64,000 nucleotides of DNA, taken from positions 27,983,268 to 28,047,267 of the forward strand of contig NC_080074.1 in the NCBI RefSeq assembly GCF_949987535.1. Reading direction: 5' to 3'. Shown here piece after piece: positions 1-10,560 of this stretch; within the stretch, counting starts at the first letter, position 1; each line of letters starts with the position of its first letter. This DNA comes from Balaenoptera acutorostrata. Lineage: Eukaryota; Chordata; Mammalia; Artiodactyla; Balaenopteridae. Position numbers and translations under genes: made by a program. A model generated the notes under the pieces. That model did no database searches. It was given only the letters and a program-made list of their open reading frames with translations, and was not told the origin of the DNA.

Positions 1-232
1 TGTAGCTTTCTTTGTGTCAGGCACTAATCTAACTGCTTTACACTGTTATTTACTTTATTAATTCCTTTACCCATTTAATCCTCCCCAAAAAACTTATGAT
101 ATTATGGAAGAGGAGACTTAGGCACAGGGGAATTAAGTAACTTGCCTGAGATTGCAGAGCTACTAAGTTGTAAAGCCCGGATTTGAACCCAGGTCCTCTG
201 ACTGACCATAAGGCCTATGAAATGCTGCCTCC
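1..232 (+). mobile_element. MIR SINE, nearly full length
   Basis: Ancient tRNA-derived SINE in sense orientation. The sequence follows the MIR order: a 'gtcaggcactaatc' core, a 'tttaatcctcc' block, 'gaggagacttaggcacag', 'taagtaacttgcctgag', then 'tttgaacccaggtc' and a 'ctgcctcc' end. It is heavily diverged, as expected of a pre-eutherian repeat. The element may begin just outside the window. Confidence 0.85.
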
Positions 233-284
233 TTGAAAGAAAAATGACGTAGGCTGGCATTCGGACAGTATTATTTTTGAGGGA

Positions 285-385
285 GCCACAAGACTATAAG
301 CTCCATGCTGGCAGGGATTTTGTCTATTTTACTCACCACTGTTTGCCCAAACTCTAGCACAGATCAAAGCAATAAGTTTTCATGG
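285..385 (+). mobile_element. L2 LINE 3' end fragment
   Basis: Short sense fragment of the L2 3' region. It shows the 'taagctccatgctggcagg' and 'gattttgtctattttactc' blocks that precede the 'cctggcacatagtagg' tail in L2 consensus. The tail itself is degraded. The fragment directly follows the MIR. Confidence 0.6.
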
Positions 386-577
386 AATGAAAGAATATAC
401 AGTGCCTTTTGTACAGAAATGGCACGTGTCTCTCCTGGGAGTGGGCTCACTAAAGGAAGGGGTGGTACGTGTTCAGTACCGAGGCCTTCTGTGTTTCCTT
501 TGGTTGCTAAAACTCATTTTTCCCTCTTGGCTGGGGAAAGAGAGTAGATCTGAGGTTGCAGGAGAGGTCATCTAGGG

Positions 578-816
578 CAGCAGTCCCCAACCTTTTTGGC
601 ACCAGGGACCGGTTTTGTGGAAGACAATTTTTCCGGACTAGGGGGTTGGGGTAGGCGGGGGGATGGTTCAGGCTGCAATGCGAGTGATGGGGAGCGATGG
701 GGCGCAGCAGATGGAGCTTCGCTGGGTCGCCTGCCGCTCACCTCCTGCTGTGCAGCCTGGCTCCTAACAGGCCATGGACCAATAGAGGTCTGCAGCCCAG
801 GGGTTGGGGACCCATG
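578..816. mobile_element. hAT-type non-autonomous DNA transposon
   Basis: The left end begins 'cagcagtccccaacc' and the right end reads 'ggttggggacccatg', which together form imperfect terminal inverted repeats. The flanking octamers 'atctaggg' (570-577) and 'gtctacgg' (817-824) match at 6 of 8 bases and fit the nTCTAGAn preference of hAT target sites. The inside is GC-rich and has no transposase frame, so it moved only with help from another element. It resembles the MER30/Charlie12-like group; that family name is from memory. Confidence 0.75.
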
Positions 817-849
817 GTCTACGGCACATTTCTTCAGTTAAATGTCTTC

Positions 850-1470
850 ATCTCCTTCCATAATTGGTTACCTCATTCTTTAAGACTGCTACTATTACTT
901 GGGAAGTGAGCTTATTAAATTTTTCTCAATATTGGGTACTATGAACCAACATTCTTCTCATTAGTCATCATCTGAAGTTTGGAGCAACTTCTAGCTACCA
1001 CCATTCCCATTTAAAAACAAAAAGCAAAGAACAAAAAATTCCAAGGTTTGATTTTTATATTGTTGTGTTTGAATGAATGCTACTACCATTCTTTTCCTTA
1101 CCAAATGGCTCTAGTTTTACAATGATTATGCAAAGCATGAACTTCCTGAAATGGAGTGACCTGAAGGCAATGGCCATACACATGCTTCACATGCTTAAAT
1201 GAAAAAAAAAAAAAAAATTGGGTCTTAATGTCAAGGATTTATTGCTGTTTTGACAATGTACTTATATCTTCCACTGAAATGTTTTTGTAAAAATGGGCCC
1301 ATGCATAATCAGGATCTGAAGCTTTATTGCCAGTGTCACTAATATTTATTGTAGTTGTGGAGCAGAAATGATTACCTTTTAATCTGGACTGCTTGTTTGC
1401 AATTCCAGACTTCTCAATGGCTTATGGTTAAGGAAAATACTTTTGGTGGATTTTTCTTGTTTTAGTCCGA
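850..1470. other. No gene or nameable repeat seen
   Basis: AT-rich sequence without a long frame. The only structured item is an A run near 1202-1217 after 'atgcttaaatg', which could be a decayed retroposon tail, but no matching body or TSD is evident. Confidence 0.5.
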
Positions 1471-1479
1471 TAGCCTGAA

Positions 1480-2039
1480 TCTTAGTCCATTCAGGCTATC
1501 ATAATAGAATACCAAAGACTGGGTGGCTTATAACAACAGAAATTTATTTCTCACAGTTCTGGAGGCTGGAAGTCCAAGATCAAGTCACTAGCAGATTTGG
1601 TATCTGGTGGGAGCCCGCTTCCTGGTTTATAGATTTCTGTCTTCCCACTGTCCTCACATGGCAGGAGGAACAAGAATGCTCTCTGGGATCCATTTTATTT
1701 ATTTTATTTTATTTATTTATTTTGAAGTATAGTTGATTTACAATGTTGTGTTAGTTTCAGATGTACAGCAAAGTGATTCAGTTATACATATATATCTATA
1801 TTTTTTCAGATTCTTTTCCCTTATAGGTTATTACAAAATATTGAGTATAGTTCCCTGTGCTATACTGTAGGTCCTTGTTGGGATCCGTTTTATGTGGGCA
1901 CTAATTCCACTCATGAAGAGTCTACCCTCATGACCTAATCACCTCCTAAAAGCCCTACATCCTAATGCCATCACATTGCGGGTTAGAATTTCAGCATATG
2001 AATTTGTGGGGGGTGGATACAAATATTCAGTTCATAACA
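1480..2039 (-). mobile_element. MLT1-type solo LTR (ERVL-MaLR), interrupted
   Basis: Antisense MaLR LTR. Read on the plus strand it runs from 'tcttagtccattcaggc' through 'gggtggcttataacaacag', 'cacagttctggaggctgg' and 'cctcatgacctaatcacctc' to 'cagttcataaca'. No internal retroviral coding sequence lies next to it, so it is a solo LTR. It is split at about 1699-1879 by a younger L1 tail. Such LTRs predate the eutherian radiation. Confidence 0.85.
1699..1879 (-). mobile_element. 5'-truncated L1 3' UTR nested in MLT1
   Basis: Antisense L1 3' end of cetartiodactyl type, containing 'gaagtatagttgatttaca' and 'agttccctgtgctatac'. Its A/T-rich tail lies at the left edge. It is flanked by 'gggatccattttat' (1685-1698) and 'gggatccgttttat' (1880-1893), a 14-bp TSD with one mismatch that sits within the MLT1 LTR. 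About 180 bp of the L1 was copied. Confidence 0.9.
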
Positions 2040-2312
2040 GTGGCTCTGATGATACGGCTTTTCTTTTTTGTTTGCTTTGTTTTGTTTAATTAAAGAAAGC
2101 AATTCTCTAGAAGAAAACTGTGATACAAATGGGAAAGCAAAAAATTGCTTGAAAGTAATCAGCAGCTATCAGGAATTGCTTGATTAAAAATCACAGAAGC
2201 CCATTTGATCTATGTTAAGCAAAATAGAAACATTTATAGAAAATTATGGAAGCCTAATATAGGAGAGTACAAAGGTTGATTGGAACCAGGACTGGAAGGT
2301 CAGAGCCTGAGA

Positions 2313-2358
2313 TCTCCCTCCTTCCCTCCCTCTCTCCCTCCCTCCCTTCCTTCCTTCC
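2313..2358. repeat. Polypyrimidine (CCTT/CCCT)n simple repeat
   Basis: Run of CCCT and CCTT units with no purine except at its ends. It is immediately upstream of the 3' end of the antisense L2. Confidence 0.9.
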
Positions 2359-3009
2359 ACATAACCCCCACCCCAACCCCCCACGTGCCAAGCACTGTGG
2401 ATACAGTGGAGAACTAGTCAGATGAAAGCTGTCTTGTTAAAGAGCTTATATTCTTGTAGAAGGAGATTGACAATAAGCAACCCAAAGTCAAACAAAAATA
2501 AGATTCTTATAAACAGGGGTGACCATAAAATTTGTTGGCCACATTTGAGAGCGAATGAAGTGCTAGTAATAGTCATGCTTGACAATAAGCATAAACCTGT
2601 CCAGGGTACACCGGAAATATCATGGGCAAAGGGCTATGGAGAGGATTAGAAGAGGACCATGTGGTAAAAACTGGGAGGCTACCTGAGACAGGTGATAAAA
2701 GGTGCTCTCATGTAAGCTGTGACCTGAATGACAGGAAAGAGCTGAGCACTGGAAGATGGCAAGGATGAGCCTCTGAGGCAGAGAGACCAGCTAGTGCGAG
2801 GGCTCTCGGGGAGGAGAGAACGTGCAGTGCTAGTGTGGCTGGTGTGCAGTGGGAGTCTGGTCAGGAATGGGATCAGAGATGCAGGCAGGGGCCACGTGGG
2901 GTTGGACCTTCTAAACCTTAATAAGGGGTTTTTGCTTTATTCAAAGCGTGATGGGAAGCCACTGGAAGGTTTTCAGCAAGGAAATGGCATGACCTGCTTC
3001 ACCTTTTAA

Positions 3010-3388
3010 AAAGAACACCCTGTAATGTTATGTAGTTATGGTTTTTAAAAAATCGTTTGCAATTTTTATTGATCTTTCCTTTGATTTTTTTTGAAAGTTC
3101 TTTAAAGAACTTTGTATCTTTAAGAGATACAAACTTATGCAGAATCATAGATCAAATGATATGGTATCTGGGATTTATCTCAGAATTAGAGATAGAAATG
3201 AAACAGAATTGGCCATGATCGGATACTTGTTGAAGGTGGGCACATGGAGTTTTGATTCACCATCGGTTTTTTTTTTGGTTACTGTTGTCACTATTGTTAA
3301 TATTGTTACTATTAATATTGTTACAACTGTTTCAAACTTGTGTTTATGTTTGAAAATTTTTTATAGTGAAATGTAAAAAATAAAAAAA
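3010..3388 (+). mobile_element. Old L1 (L1M-type) 3' end inside L2
   Basis: The block contains 'aaatgatatggtatctggg', 'cagaattggccatgat' and a terminal 'tatgtttgaaaatttt' with an A-rich end, in the order seen in old mammalian L1 3' UTRs. The L2 sequence resumes at 'gaggctcactctggctgc'. Flanks 'aaaaagaacaccctg' and 'aaaaaagaggctcactctgg' could be a decayed TSD. The family name is tentative. Confidence 0.55.
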
Positions 3389-3672
3389 GAGGCTCACTCT
3401 GGCTGCAGCTGTGTGAAGATTGTATTGTGGAAGAGTAAAGAGCAGGAGGGCCGGTTAGGTCCAGAAGAGTCCACCTGAGGTGTGGTGATGGATGGGGTTA
3501 GGTTGGCTGTAGGGCAGACGGAGAGAAGTGGATGGATTTGGGATGCATTTTGTAGCTAGAGCCAACAGGATCTACTGGTAGATGAATTGGGGAGGGGAGG
3601 GCAATGAGAGAAACCAATGGTAACTCTTCAATTTTTAGCATAGCAACTGGTTGGATTAAGATGTTATTGACC

Positions 3673-4049
3673 GGACTTCCCTGGTGGCGCAGTGGTTAGG
3701 AATCCGCCTGCCAATGCAGGGGACGCGGGTTCGAGCCCTGGTCCGGGAAGATCCGACCCACCGCGGAGCAACTAAGCCCGTGTGCCACAACTACTGAGCC
3801 TGCACTCTAGAGCCCACAAGCCACAACTACTGAGCCCACAAGCCACAACTACTGAGCCCACGTGCCACAACTACTGAAGCCCGCGTGCCTAGAGCCCGTG
3901 CTCCACAACAGGAGAAGCCACTGCAATGAGACGCCCGTGCACTGCAACGAAGGGTAGCCCCCGCTCGCCACAACTAGAAAATGCCCAAGCGCAGCAACAA
4001 AGACCCAACACAGCCATAAATAAATAAATGAATAAATAAATAAATAAAT
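3673..4049 (+). mobile_element. CHR-family SINE, long form
   Basis: tRNA-Glu-derived SINE starting 'ggacttccctggtggcgc'. The pol III A box lies in 'tggcgcagtggttagg' and the B box in 'ggttcgagccc' (about 3728). The middle holds repeated 'ccacaactactgagccc' units, which lengthen it relative to the 300-bp form. The tail is (AAAT)n. A TSD 'aagatgttattgacc' (3658-3672) / 'aagatgttactgacc' (4050-4064) differs at one base. The insertion lies in the antisense L2. Confidence 0.95.
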
Positions 4050-4199
4050 AAGATGTTACTGACCAAGATAGAGAAGACATAGGAGGAACATGTTGGGGTA
4101 GGGAGGGAGGAAACGTTCTCTTTCGACCACATTACTGTGCCTTTTAGACATTGATATGGAGATGTCAATAGGCAAGGCTGGAGCTGGGAGGAGAGGACA

Positions 4200-4688
4200 G
4201 GGATGTTGTATAAGACACCTCTTTTGAGTTATTTCCGGTGCTCTCTGCCTCGCCTGACCCAGGAGCCTTTGCGTTTTTGTTCTGCCTCTGTTGCTGGTTC
4301 TGTGTGGGCTCCCACTGACTTTTTGTGGGTGCAACCTGACAAAGTCCTGTTTCCCAGGTGCCTGTCACCTTCCATCCTGGGGATTCCCTGCCAATGCAGA
4401 CCTGCTCAGTGCCTTTGTAGAAGCAGTTAGGAAGTGAGGAGGAGTCTGTCCTCCGTGGAGTAAACCTCTGGCCATTGGGGAATGGGAGGAAGGAAATAAA
4501 TCCTTCCCTCTTCGTCTCTCTGACAGCCAGCTCTGAGGTGTCATCATTCACGTGGCCTCCTGGAAGCTGATCCTGGGAGGTGAAGCAATCAATCATGCTT
4601 GATCCCAAGGGGAAGGCAGATCCGTAATGCACAATTATATTTGCTTTCCTACCTTTCCTGATCCACTCTCCTTTCCCTCAATATCTGG
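4200..4688. other. Unassigned block interrupting the L2
   Basis: L2 homology stops near 4195 and resumes near 4690. The intervening ~490 bp is mixed composition and carries an 'aaggaaataaatcc' motif. An LTR or another old insertion is possible, but I could not match it to a family. An open minus-strand frame of 155 codons crosses it with no recognisable domain. Confidence 0.4.
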
Positions 4689-5349
4689 AGAACAAAAGAA
4701 TAAGGTAGATCCAGTGAAGCTGATGGAGATGAGGCAGCAAGGTAGAAGGTAAGCCAGGAGAAAGCCGTGTCATGGAAACTTTGTGAAGTAGGTAATGCTC
4801 GTCTTTGCTGAATGCTGCATACAGCCAAGTAAGAAAAGATTAGGAGAGGGATCCTTAGATTTGGCAAACATGGACATCATTAGAAACCTCGATGAGACCA
4901 GTCTTCATGGTGCGATGGGCAAGGAAGTGGACTGAAGAGAGAGTATGAGATTAAACATTTTAAAAGTGGAGGAAGTAAACAGAGACAACCCTTTGCTTTG
5001 AAGAGGAGCAGAAAATGAAGTGGTTGCTGGAAGAGGATGTGTGGAAAAGGGAGGATCTTCCTTTTTTAAAGATGGGCGATAATTACTGTATATTCATGGG
5101 AATAATCCAGGAGAGGGGGCATAATCATGAGAGTGAGAAGCCTGTGGAAGGAAAATAGGGGATATAATTGAGGACTCAAATGAGAGGGCAGGTGGGCATG
5201 GGAGGGTTGGAGTTTGAAGAGGGGTGAATATGTACTTTGGAAATGGGAAGGGAAATAAACCAAGGATGTGTAGAGGGGTCACTGGACAGTATTGAGGGCA
5301 AATTGAGATTTGTGGCTGCCACAAGTCCACTTGGATTGATGTCTGTCTC

Positions 5350-6120
5350 TCTCAGTGAACCTGCTTTGTTCTGTTTTTCCTCCCTTTGAAGACTGGCTTT
5401 TCTTCTCAGTTTAAGACAAGAAAGAGGAGTTCCGGAATTCTGGTCTCTAGGGGAGGTGCCCTAACAAGGATCTACTCCTGTACTCCTGGTCCCATCAGCT
5501 GTGGTAGGGAGCTGGGGTCATGGGTGAGGCACAGTTGTCAAAGAATAGGGCATGGATAAGGCAGGCACCCAGGAGGTGTTTATCCCAACTTTCCTCACCT
5601 TCCGGATGTCCTGCTCATTAGAAGAGCCTGGAGAACAGGTTGGATGTGTTTGGCTAAGTTGATTTTTTGGTTTGTTTGTTTCTTGGGGATATCCTTGCTA
5701 TAGACCTAGTGATCATAGTCAGACTGTGTTCTGATTTTAGTCTGGAACATTTGCTTCAGGGAAACATCTTTTATTAAACTCAATCATTTCAAAGATTTTG
5801 TGTAGGATGGATAACAAATAGAGATAGAGTGTGTGTGTGTGTACTTCCAGTGAGTGGTGTCTTGGTTCTTTCTGGATACAGGAAGATAAATCTTTTCTGT
5901 GAGAGAGGAATGTCATGCAGTGATTTGCTCACAGGAGCTGATGAGTTAATGGGCCATTAGGGGAATGTTTTGGGAGTCTCTTTTTAGTTGTTCTCCTGGC
6001 AGCATGGGGGCAGAGGAGTTCAGAGCTTAATGAATTAATGTTGTGGCCTTTATTACTACTGGCAAGTCTCTGGGCCATTGTATTGTCCAGGGCTGCCATG
6101 TTAGTCCTTCATCCAGGCTG
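5350..6120. other. No gene or nameable repeat seen
   Basis: Single-copy-looking sequence apart from a short (GT)n run at about 5829-5842. No long frame and no splice-flanked exon candidate was noted. Confidence 0.5.
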
Positions 6121-6124
6121 AAAG

Positions 6125-6305
6125 GTTAGGAGCTCAGGCCTATAGTCAGATCTGGTTCAGATCCCCACTCTGACATTTACTAGCTGAGTGGCCAAAGGAC
6201 ATAATTAATATACACCTTCTTTATGTGGTTCTTGGGAAGAGTAAATGAGCTGTGGTGTATAGAGCATTCAGCGAGGTGCCTGGCACAAAGCAGACATGAC
6301 ACACA
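6125..6305 (-). mobile_element. MIR SINE, antisense
   Basis: Plus-strand reading gives 'gatccccactctgacattt', 'actagctgagtggcc' and 'gaggtgcctggcacaaagc', which is the reverse complement of MIR from its 3' end to its core. Confidence 0.8.
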
Positions 6306-6514
6306 TGATATTAGTCGTAATTTCTAGGGGGACTTATTGGCATAAAGTGCTGCTATTGGATGCCCAGTGCAGTGTATGTTCTAGAGAAAAAAGAGAAGGC
6401 TATTTGGTGAATGAGGTGAGACTGGGGAATAGAAGAGCACCAGATGAAACATGGAATTATGGAACTTCAGTTAGTGATGCAGATTTTGATGCAAATTCCA
6501 AGCATACTGCTTGG

Positions 6515-6655
6515 GCCTTTGGGGAAGTTACGTCTCTGAGTCTCAGTTTCCCATCTCTAATATGATGTTGTCGTAAGAAATAGATCAATAAAACACTAAG
6601 CATAGACCCGACATATAGTAGCTAATTCATTAAAGCACTTTGATGATTAATAGTA
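6515..6655 (-). mobile_element. MIR SINE fragment, antisense
   Basis: Contains 'ctctgagtctcagtttccc' followed by 'ataaaacactaagcataga' and 'catatagtagctaattcat', the antisense MIR pattern. It lies about 200 bp beyond the previous MIR in the same orientation. Confidence 0.7.
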
Positions 6656-7129
6656 GTAGATGGAAATCATTGCTCACATAATAGAGGCAGTGTAGCTGAG
6701 TGGGAAAGAGTGGCCTCCTGCATTCCTGAAATTGTACCAAGTTAGTAATTATCCACTCTGCAAGGGCAGAGGCTGACCCTGCCCAAATCTCAATTCTGAT
6801 TATTCAACAAAGGTTGTTAGATTTGACATGACAAGGGCCCCTTTCAAACATACATAAGTTATTAATAATCTTGGACATGAATCTTTGACACCCCATCTTT
6901 CATTTTGCTGTGGACATCACAATCCTTCTGTTAAAAGCAGTATATATTAAATCTCATTTTAAAAAATGATATTTTTTAAACTCTGTTGAATTCGATCACT
7001 GAGGCCTTGGTAAAATCCTTGTTCTGGAGTTTGTTCAAAGTTCATGGGAACAGCATTACAATGTACTATTCTTGCCAAAATTGCTTAAGCGGAATTGAAT
7101 CACAAGGAAGCAATCAGATTAACTCAGAA

Positions 7130-7712
7130 CATGGGACATTCTATAAGACAACTGCCCCAGAGTCTTCAAAAAACTTGAAAAACAAAACAAAACAAAAAAA
7201 GCAGCGCTGGAGGTAGGTAGAATTAGATTTGAAAACACTTAAATATGCACGATAACTAAATGCAACGCATGAACCTTGAATGAACGTGGATGTCCCTCTC
7301 CCTGCCCAAAAATCCAACTGTAAAGCACATTATGGGACAACTGGGAACATTTGATTATGGATTGTATAGTAGATAATGTTATTGAATCAATGGTAAATTT
7401 CTTGGGGATGACAAGGTATTGTGGCTATGTAGGAGAAAATCCTTGTTTTTGTAGGAGATACAAGCTTAAATATTCAGCGGTAAAGTATGATCTCTGCAAT
7501 TTACTTTCAAATGGTTTAGTAAGAAAATATATAAATATTCGTAAGTATATAGATATATAAAGAGAAAGAAAATAAATATTCTTTGGAACATTTGGAACAT
7601 GGAAAATGCTAACATCTAGTTAACCTATATGAAAAGTTTATAGGTGTTCATTAAACTGTACTTTCAACTTTTCTGTAAGTTTGAAAATTTTCAAAATAAA
7701 ACATTGGAGGAA
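7130..7712 (+). mobile_element. Old L1 (L1M-type) 3' end
   Basis: Sense L1 3' UTR. Landmarks in order are 'cattatgggacaactggg', 'tattgtggctatgtaggag', 'ctgcaatttactttcaaatgg', 'taggtgttcattaaactg' and the terminal 'aagtttgaaaattttc' with 'aaaataaaa'. The divergence from the recalled consensus indicates an old insertion. Confidence 0.75.
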
Positions 7713-7714
7713 AA

Positions 7715-9080
7715 ATTTCATGGAAGAAAACCAGCTGGCCAGTCTGCATGTCTTCTATCTGTGAACATTCAGTGAGGAACCTTCAATGCAGCCTCATAAA
7801 GACTCAGGGCTCCCACCAGAGATAAAAGGTAGGGAGGTATTCAAACCCTTGGCCAAGCCTCACCTGGGAAATCCTCATTCTTTACAATCCTGCACTTGAA
7901 AATCTGGATTAGGAGATAGGTGTGGAGAGAGGGCTTGCTCAAAAAAAGGAAACAATAAAACAAACATGCATTTGAGAGAGCAACCATTAAAAAAAAACCC
8001 TAAGGAAGTAAAAGTCCCTTCAGTTTTTACAAGGCATTTGGCCCATTAAGCATCTGTGTAAACTTGGTAGGAATCATGTCCTCCTAGGTGAAGAATCAGA
8101 ATTCCAGGGTGAAAAGAATCCTTAAGTTTTCACCTTGAATCTCTGGGGAGAAATGAATATAATCATGTTATATTAATTATACATTTCAGGGAGAAGGAAT
8201 TTCTTTTCAAGAATGGCTTTATTAAGGACAGATGAGTCCTGGGGTCCTTCTCCTTGGAGCCTAAATACCATGTTCTGAAGCAGTTTGATATATTAATGAC
8301 TTGACTCCTTCACATATCCACTGGTGTCAAATTTAACGCCAACCACACAAAATGTTGGGGGCGAAAAGTAGTCCAGTAAACAAACTTATTAATAGACATG
8401 AAATCCCACAGGGAACACAGACACACTCAAGTCAGTGAGATATTAAATTCCTGTGATAAGTTAACATGGATTAAGCAAAACTTTTTATAGTGCAAGTTCT
8501 TCGTATCAAATTTTGAAGCACAGCAACATCTAATAATATAATTATTTATATTAACCATTTCTACTAGTTTGCAAATAATGCTAAAGGGATATGTTGAAGG
8601 AAAACACTGATTTATTCAATAAATAGTTGTTGGACACCCATTCTTTTCCTAATTTGGGAATAAAACTGGGGACATACCTTCCTGGAATTCACTCTCTATG
8701 GATGAGGTAGACTTAAATTATTACGTGATGAGTGACAATAGCAGGAAATGCTATATAAGAGTAGTTTGTAGATGTGACATCTGGAGTAGCTTAGATTTTG
8801 TGAACATTAATAATTGCAGAAGAAAATTCTCAAATGTAGAACTATTTTTTAATATATTTAAAGTTTTTTTAAAAAAATTTCTTCGTTGTACAAAGGTTTT
8901 GTGAAGGCTTTAAAGATCACTTCTTAAATGCTCAAGGTTGAAACCTTTATTCTCTTGCTTAGTTCTCGTGTCCCAATACTCCCAGGTAGGGTGATTGACA
9001 GGATTGGTATCTGTGCATGTGATGGTGGATGGGAAAGACACGTGGGAATTTACTCATAGTCCTCCATTCCATCAGCATGC
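7715..9080. other. Mostly unassigned sequence; possible L2 remnant
   Basis: No gene seen. A weak antisense L2 3' end may lie at about 8608-8740 ('tttattcaataaatagttg', then 'ggacatacctt' and 'gaattcactctctatgg'). The rest is AT-rich without long frames or recognised repeats. Confidence 0.4.
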
Positions 9081-9084
9081 TGGT

Positions 9085-9350
9085 GTGGTTCATTGGTTAA
9101 AGATACCAATACTAGTGTTAGATCCTTGAGTTCAAGCCCAGGCTCTGCCACTTGGTAGCTGGGTGGTCTTAGCAAGTTACTCAACTCTCCTAAACCCGAT
9201 TTCTTCAGCTGCAAATGGGGATAGTAGCAGTACTATATTCCTCTTTGATCTCTATCTCTATATCTATATCTATTTTGTATTCTAAATGAGATGATTCAGG
9301 TAAAGCACTTGGCAAAAAGTAAGTCCTCAATATTTTTATGGTTAATTATT
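9085..9350 (-). mobile_element. MIR SINE, antisense, with embedded microsatellite
   Basis: Antisense MIR: 'ttgagttcaagcccagg', 'ctctgccacttggtagctg', 'aagttactcaactctcc', 'gcaaatggggatagtag', then 'aaagcacttggca'. A TCTATA/TCTATC-type microsatellite at about 9248-9274 sits in the middle and splits the homology. Confidence 0.8.
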
Positions 9351-9814
9351 GTGACTATTAGGTTGTCTGATCATTCATAACCTCTCCTATTCTTGGCAAG
9401 CTCACGGCTTTTTATTCTTATTTCCTAAGCTGAATGCAGGCAGATGCCTGATTTCACACTGAATGTATTCATCTTCAAATCTTGTATGTAGAGTAATCAA
9501 AGTAAGTGGGCTTTTATTCCCATAGAGGTAAAAAAAAAAACCCAAAAAACATAAAATTTTAGCTGCAGTATGGAAACCCAAATTTGGTATAGGAAAGGAT
9601 GTTTAAAGATATCAGAGGTTAATATATGAAAGTAAAAGTTGTTTAAAAGGCAAATACACAAAGTTGAGAACAGTGTTTTCCCTGAACGAACATCTGGGTT
9701 GACTTCATGTAGATTAATACTCTCATGAGACAAGTTAGTGCCAGCTCCTTCTGAGTCTGTTGGGGACTTTTCTAGTGACTCTGGGAAATCCACATCTTTT
9801 TGCTTTTATTTTTT

Positions 9815-10250
9815 ATGCTGGGCAGTGTGACAGAGATGGCTAGTTGTCCCAATATTCTTTTCTGCCTTCTTTTTGTTAGAGACCGCTGATTTTTAGTTGG
9901 GCTTATGGCTAGTCAGAATATAGACTACATTTCCCAGGCTCCCTTGCAGCTTGGTGTGGTCATGTGACTAAGTTCTAGCCGAAGGGCTGTGGATAGAAGA
10001 GATGTGTTCTTGAGAGGAAGTATGTGCTCTCCTTCCTTTTCCCATTCTATCAGCCAGGATGTGGATGTTGTGGTGAGCTACCTGGACCATGCAGCTGAGG
10101 GTAACACCCAAAGAAAAGTGGAAGGAACTTGGGTTTGTGACACTATGGAGCAGTCACGTTATATGACGAAGATAAATAAATTTCTATTTTGTTTAAGTAT
10201 GGTTACTTGGTCTCCATTACTGCAATCATGTCTGTATCATAAATAATACA
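9815..10250 (+). mobile_element. MaLR-like LTR
   Basis: Recognised from 'gactacatttcccaggctcc', 'cagcttggtgtggtcatg' and a 3' end with 'aataaatttctattttg' and 'tgtttaagtatgg', a poly(A)-signal region followed by a MaLR-style terminus. Related copies occur at 49815-50180 and 48594-48725. The subfamily is not assigned. Confidence 0.6.
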
Positions 10251-10379
10251 GGCAGGAATGAGTATGGTAGCAGAAGTGTCTCCCCAGCTACCTCCCAATC
10301 TTCTTCTTTGTGGCTTTAATACTGGGAAAAATGTTGGGGTGTGTGTGTGTGTTTTGTTTTACTCTGTGTGTAAAAACTC

Positions 10380-10560
10380 ATTTACCCAACACATACAGTA
10401 TTTATTTTGAAAGTGCCAAGCATTTTACCAGGCATACACATATATATTTATATATCAATTATAACTTCTATGTTTAATGAACATACAATGTAGAATTGGG
10501 AGAATCTATACAGTATGAGAAGTACTACATGGCCAAATAAACAAGATAATGGGCATTAGA
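10380..10560 (-). mobile_element. Possible L2 3' end, antisense
   Basis: The stretch around 'gtgccaagcattttaccagg' looks like an antisense L2 3' end, followed by A/T-rich decayed sequence. A MIR core is the alternative. Weak support. Confidence 0.35.

Larger units (their letters stand above)
2380..5345 (-). mobile_element. Long antisense L2 LINE, in several pieces
   Basis: Read on the minus strand this is L2, with its 3' end near 2380. Plus-strand landmarks that mirror L2 consensus in order are 'gtgccaagcactgtgg' (2387), 'tgggaagccactggaagg' (about 2950), 'ctcactctggctgcag' (about 3392), 'gagaagtggatggatttgg' (about 3524), 'tatggagatgtcaatagg' (about 4155) and 'cagtattgagggc' (about 5286). 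It is interrupted by an old L1 tail (about 3010-3388), a CHR SINE (3673-4049) and an unassigned block (about 4200-4688). Roughly 1.9-2.0 kb of L2 survives. No frame is intact. Confidence 0.8.

Noticed and set aside
3673..4049. tRNA gene signal (A and B boxes)
   Set aside because: The boxes belong to the tRNA-derived head of a CHR SINE. The same boxes occur in every CHR copy and no tRNA cloverleaf is complete.
4165..4632. 155-codon minus-strand frame
   Set aside because: It overlaps L2 and an unassigned insertion, has several competing frames in the same place, and has no domain.
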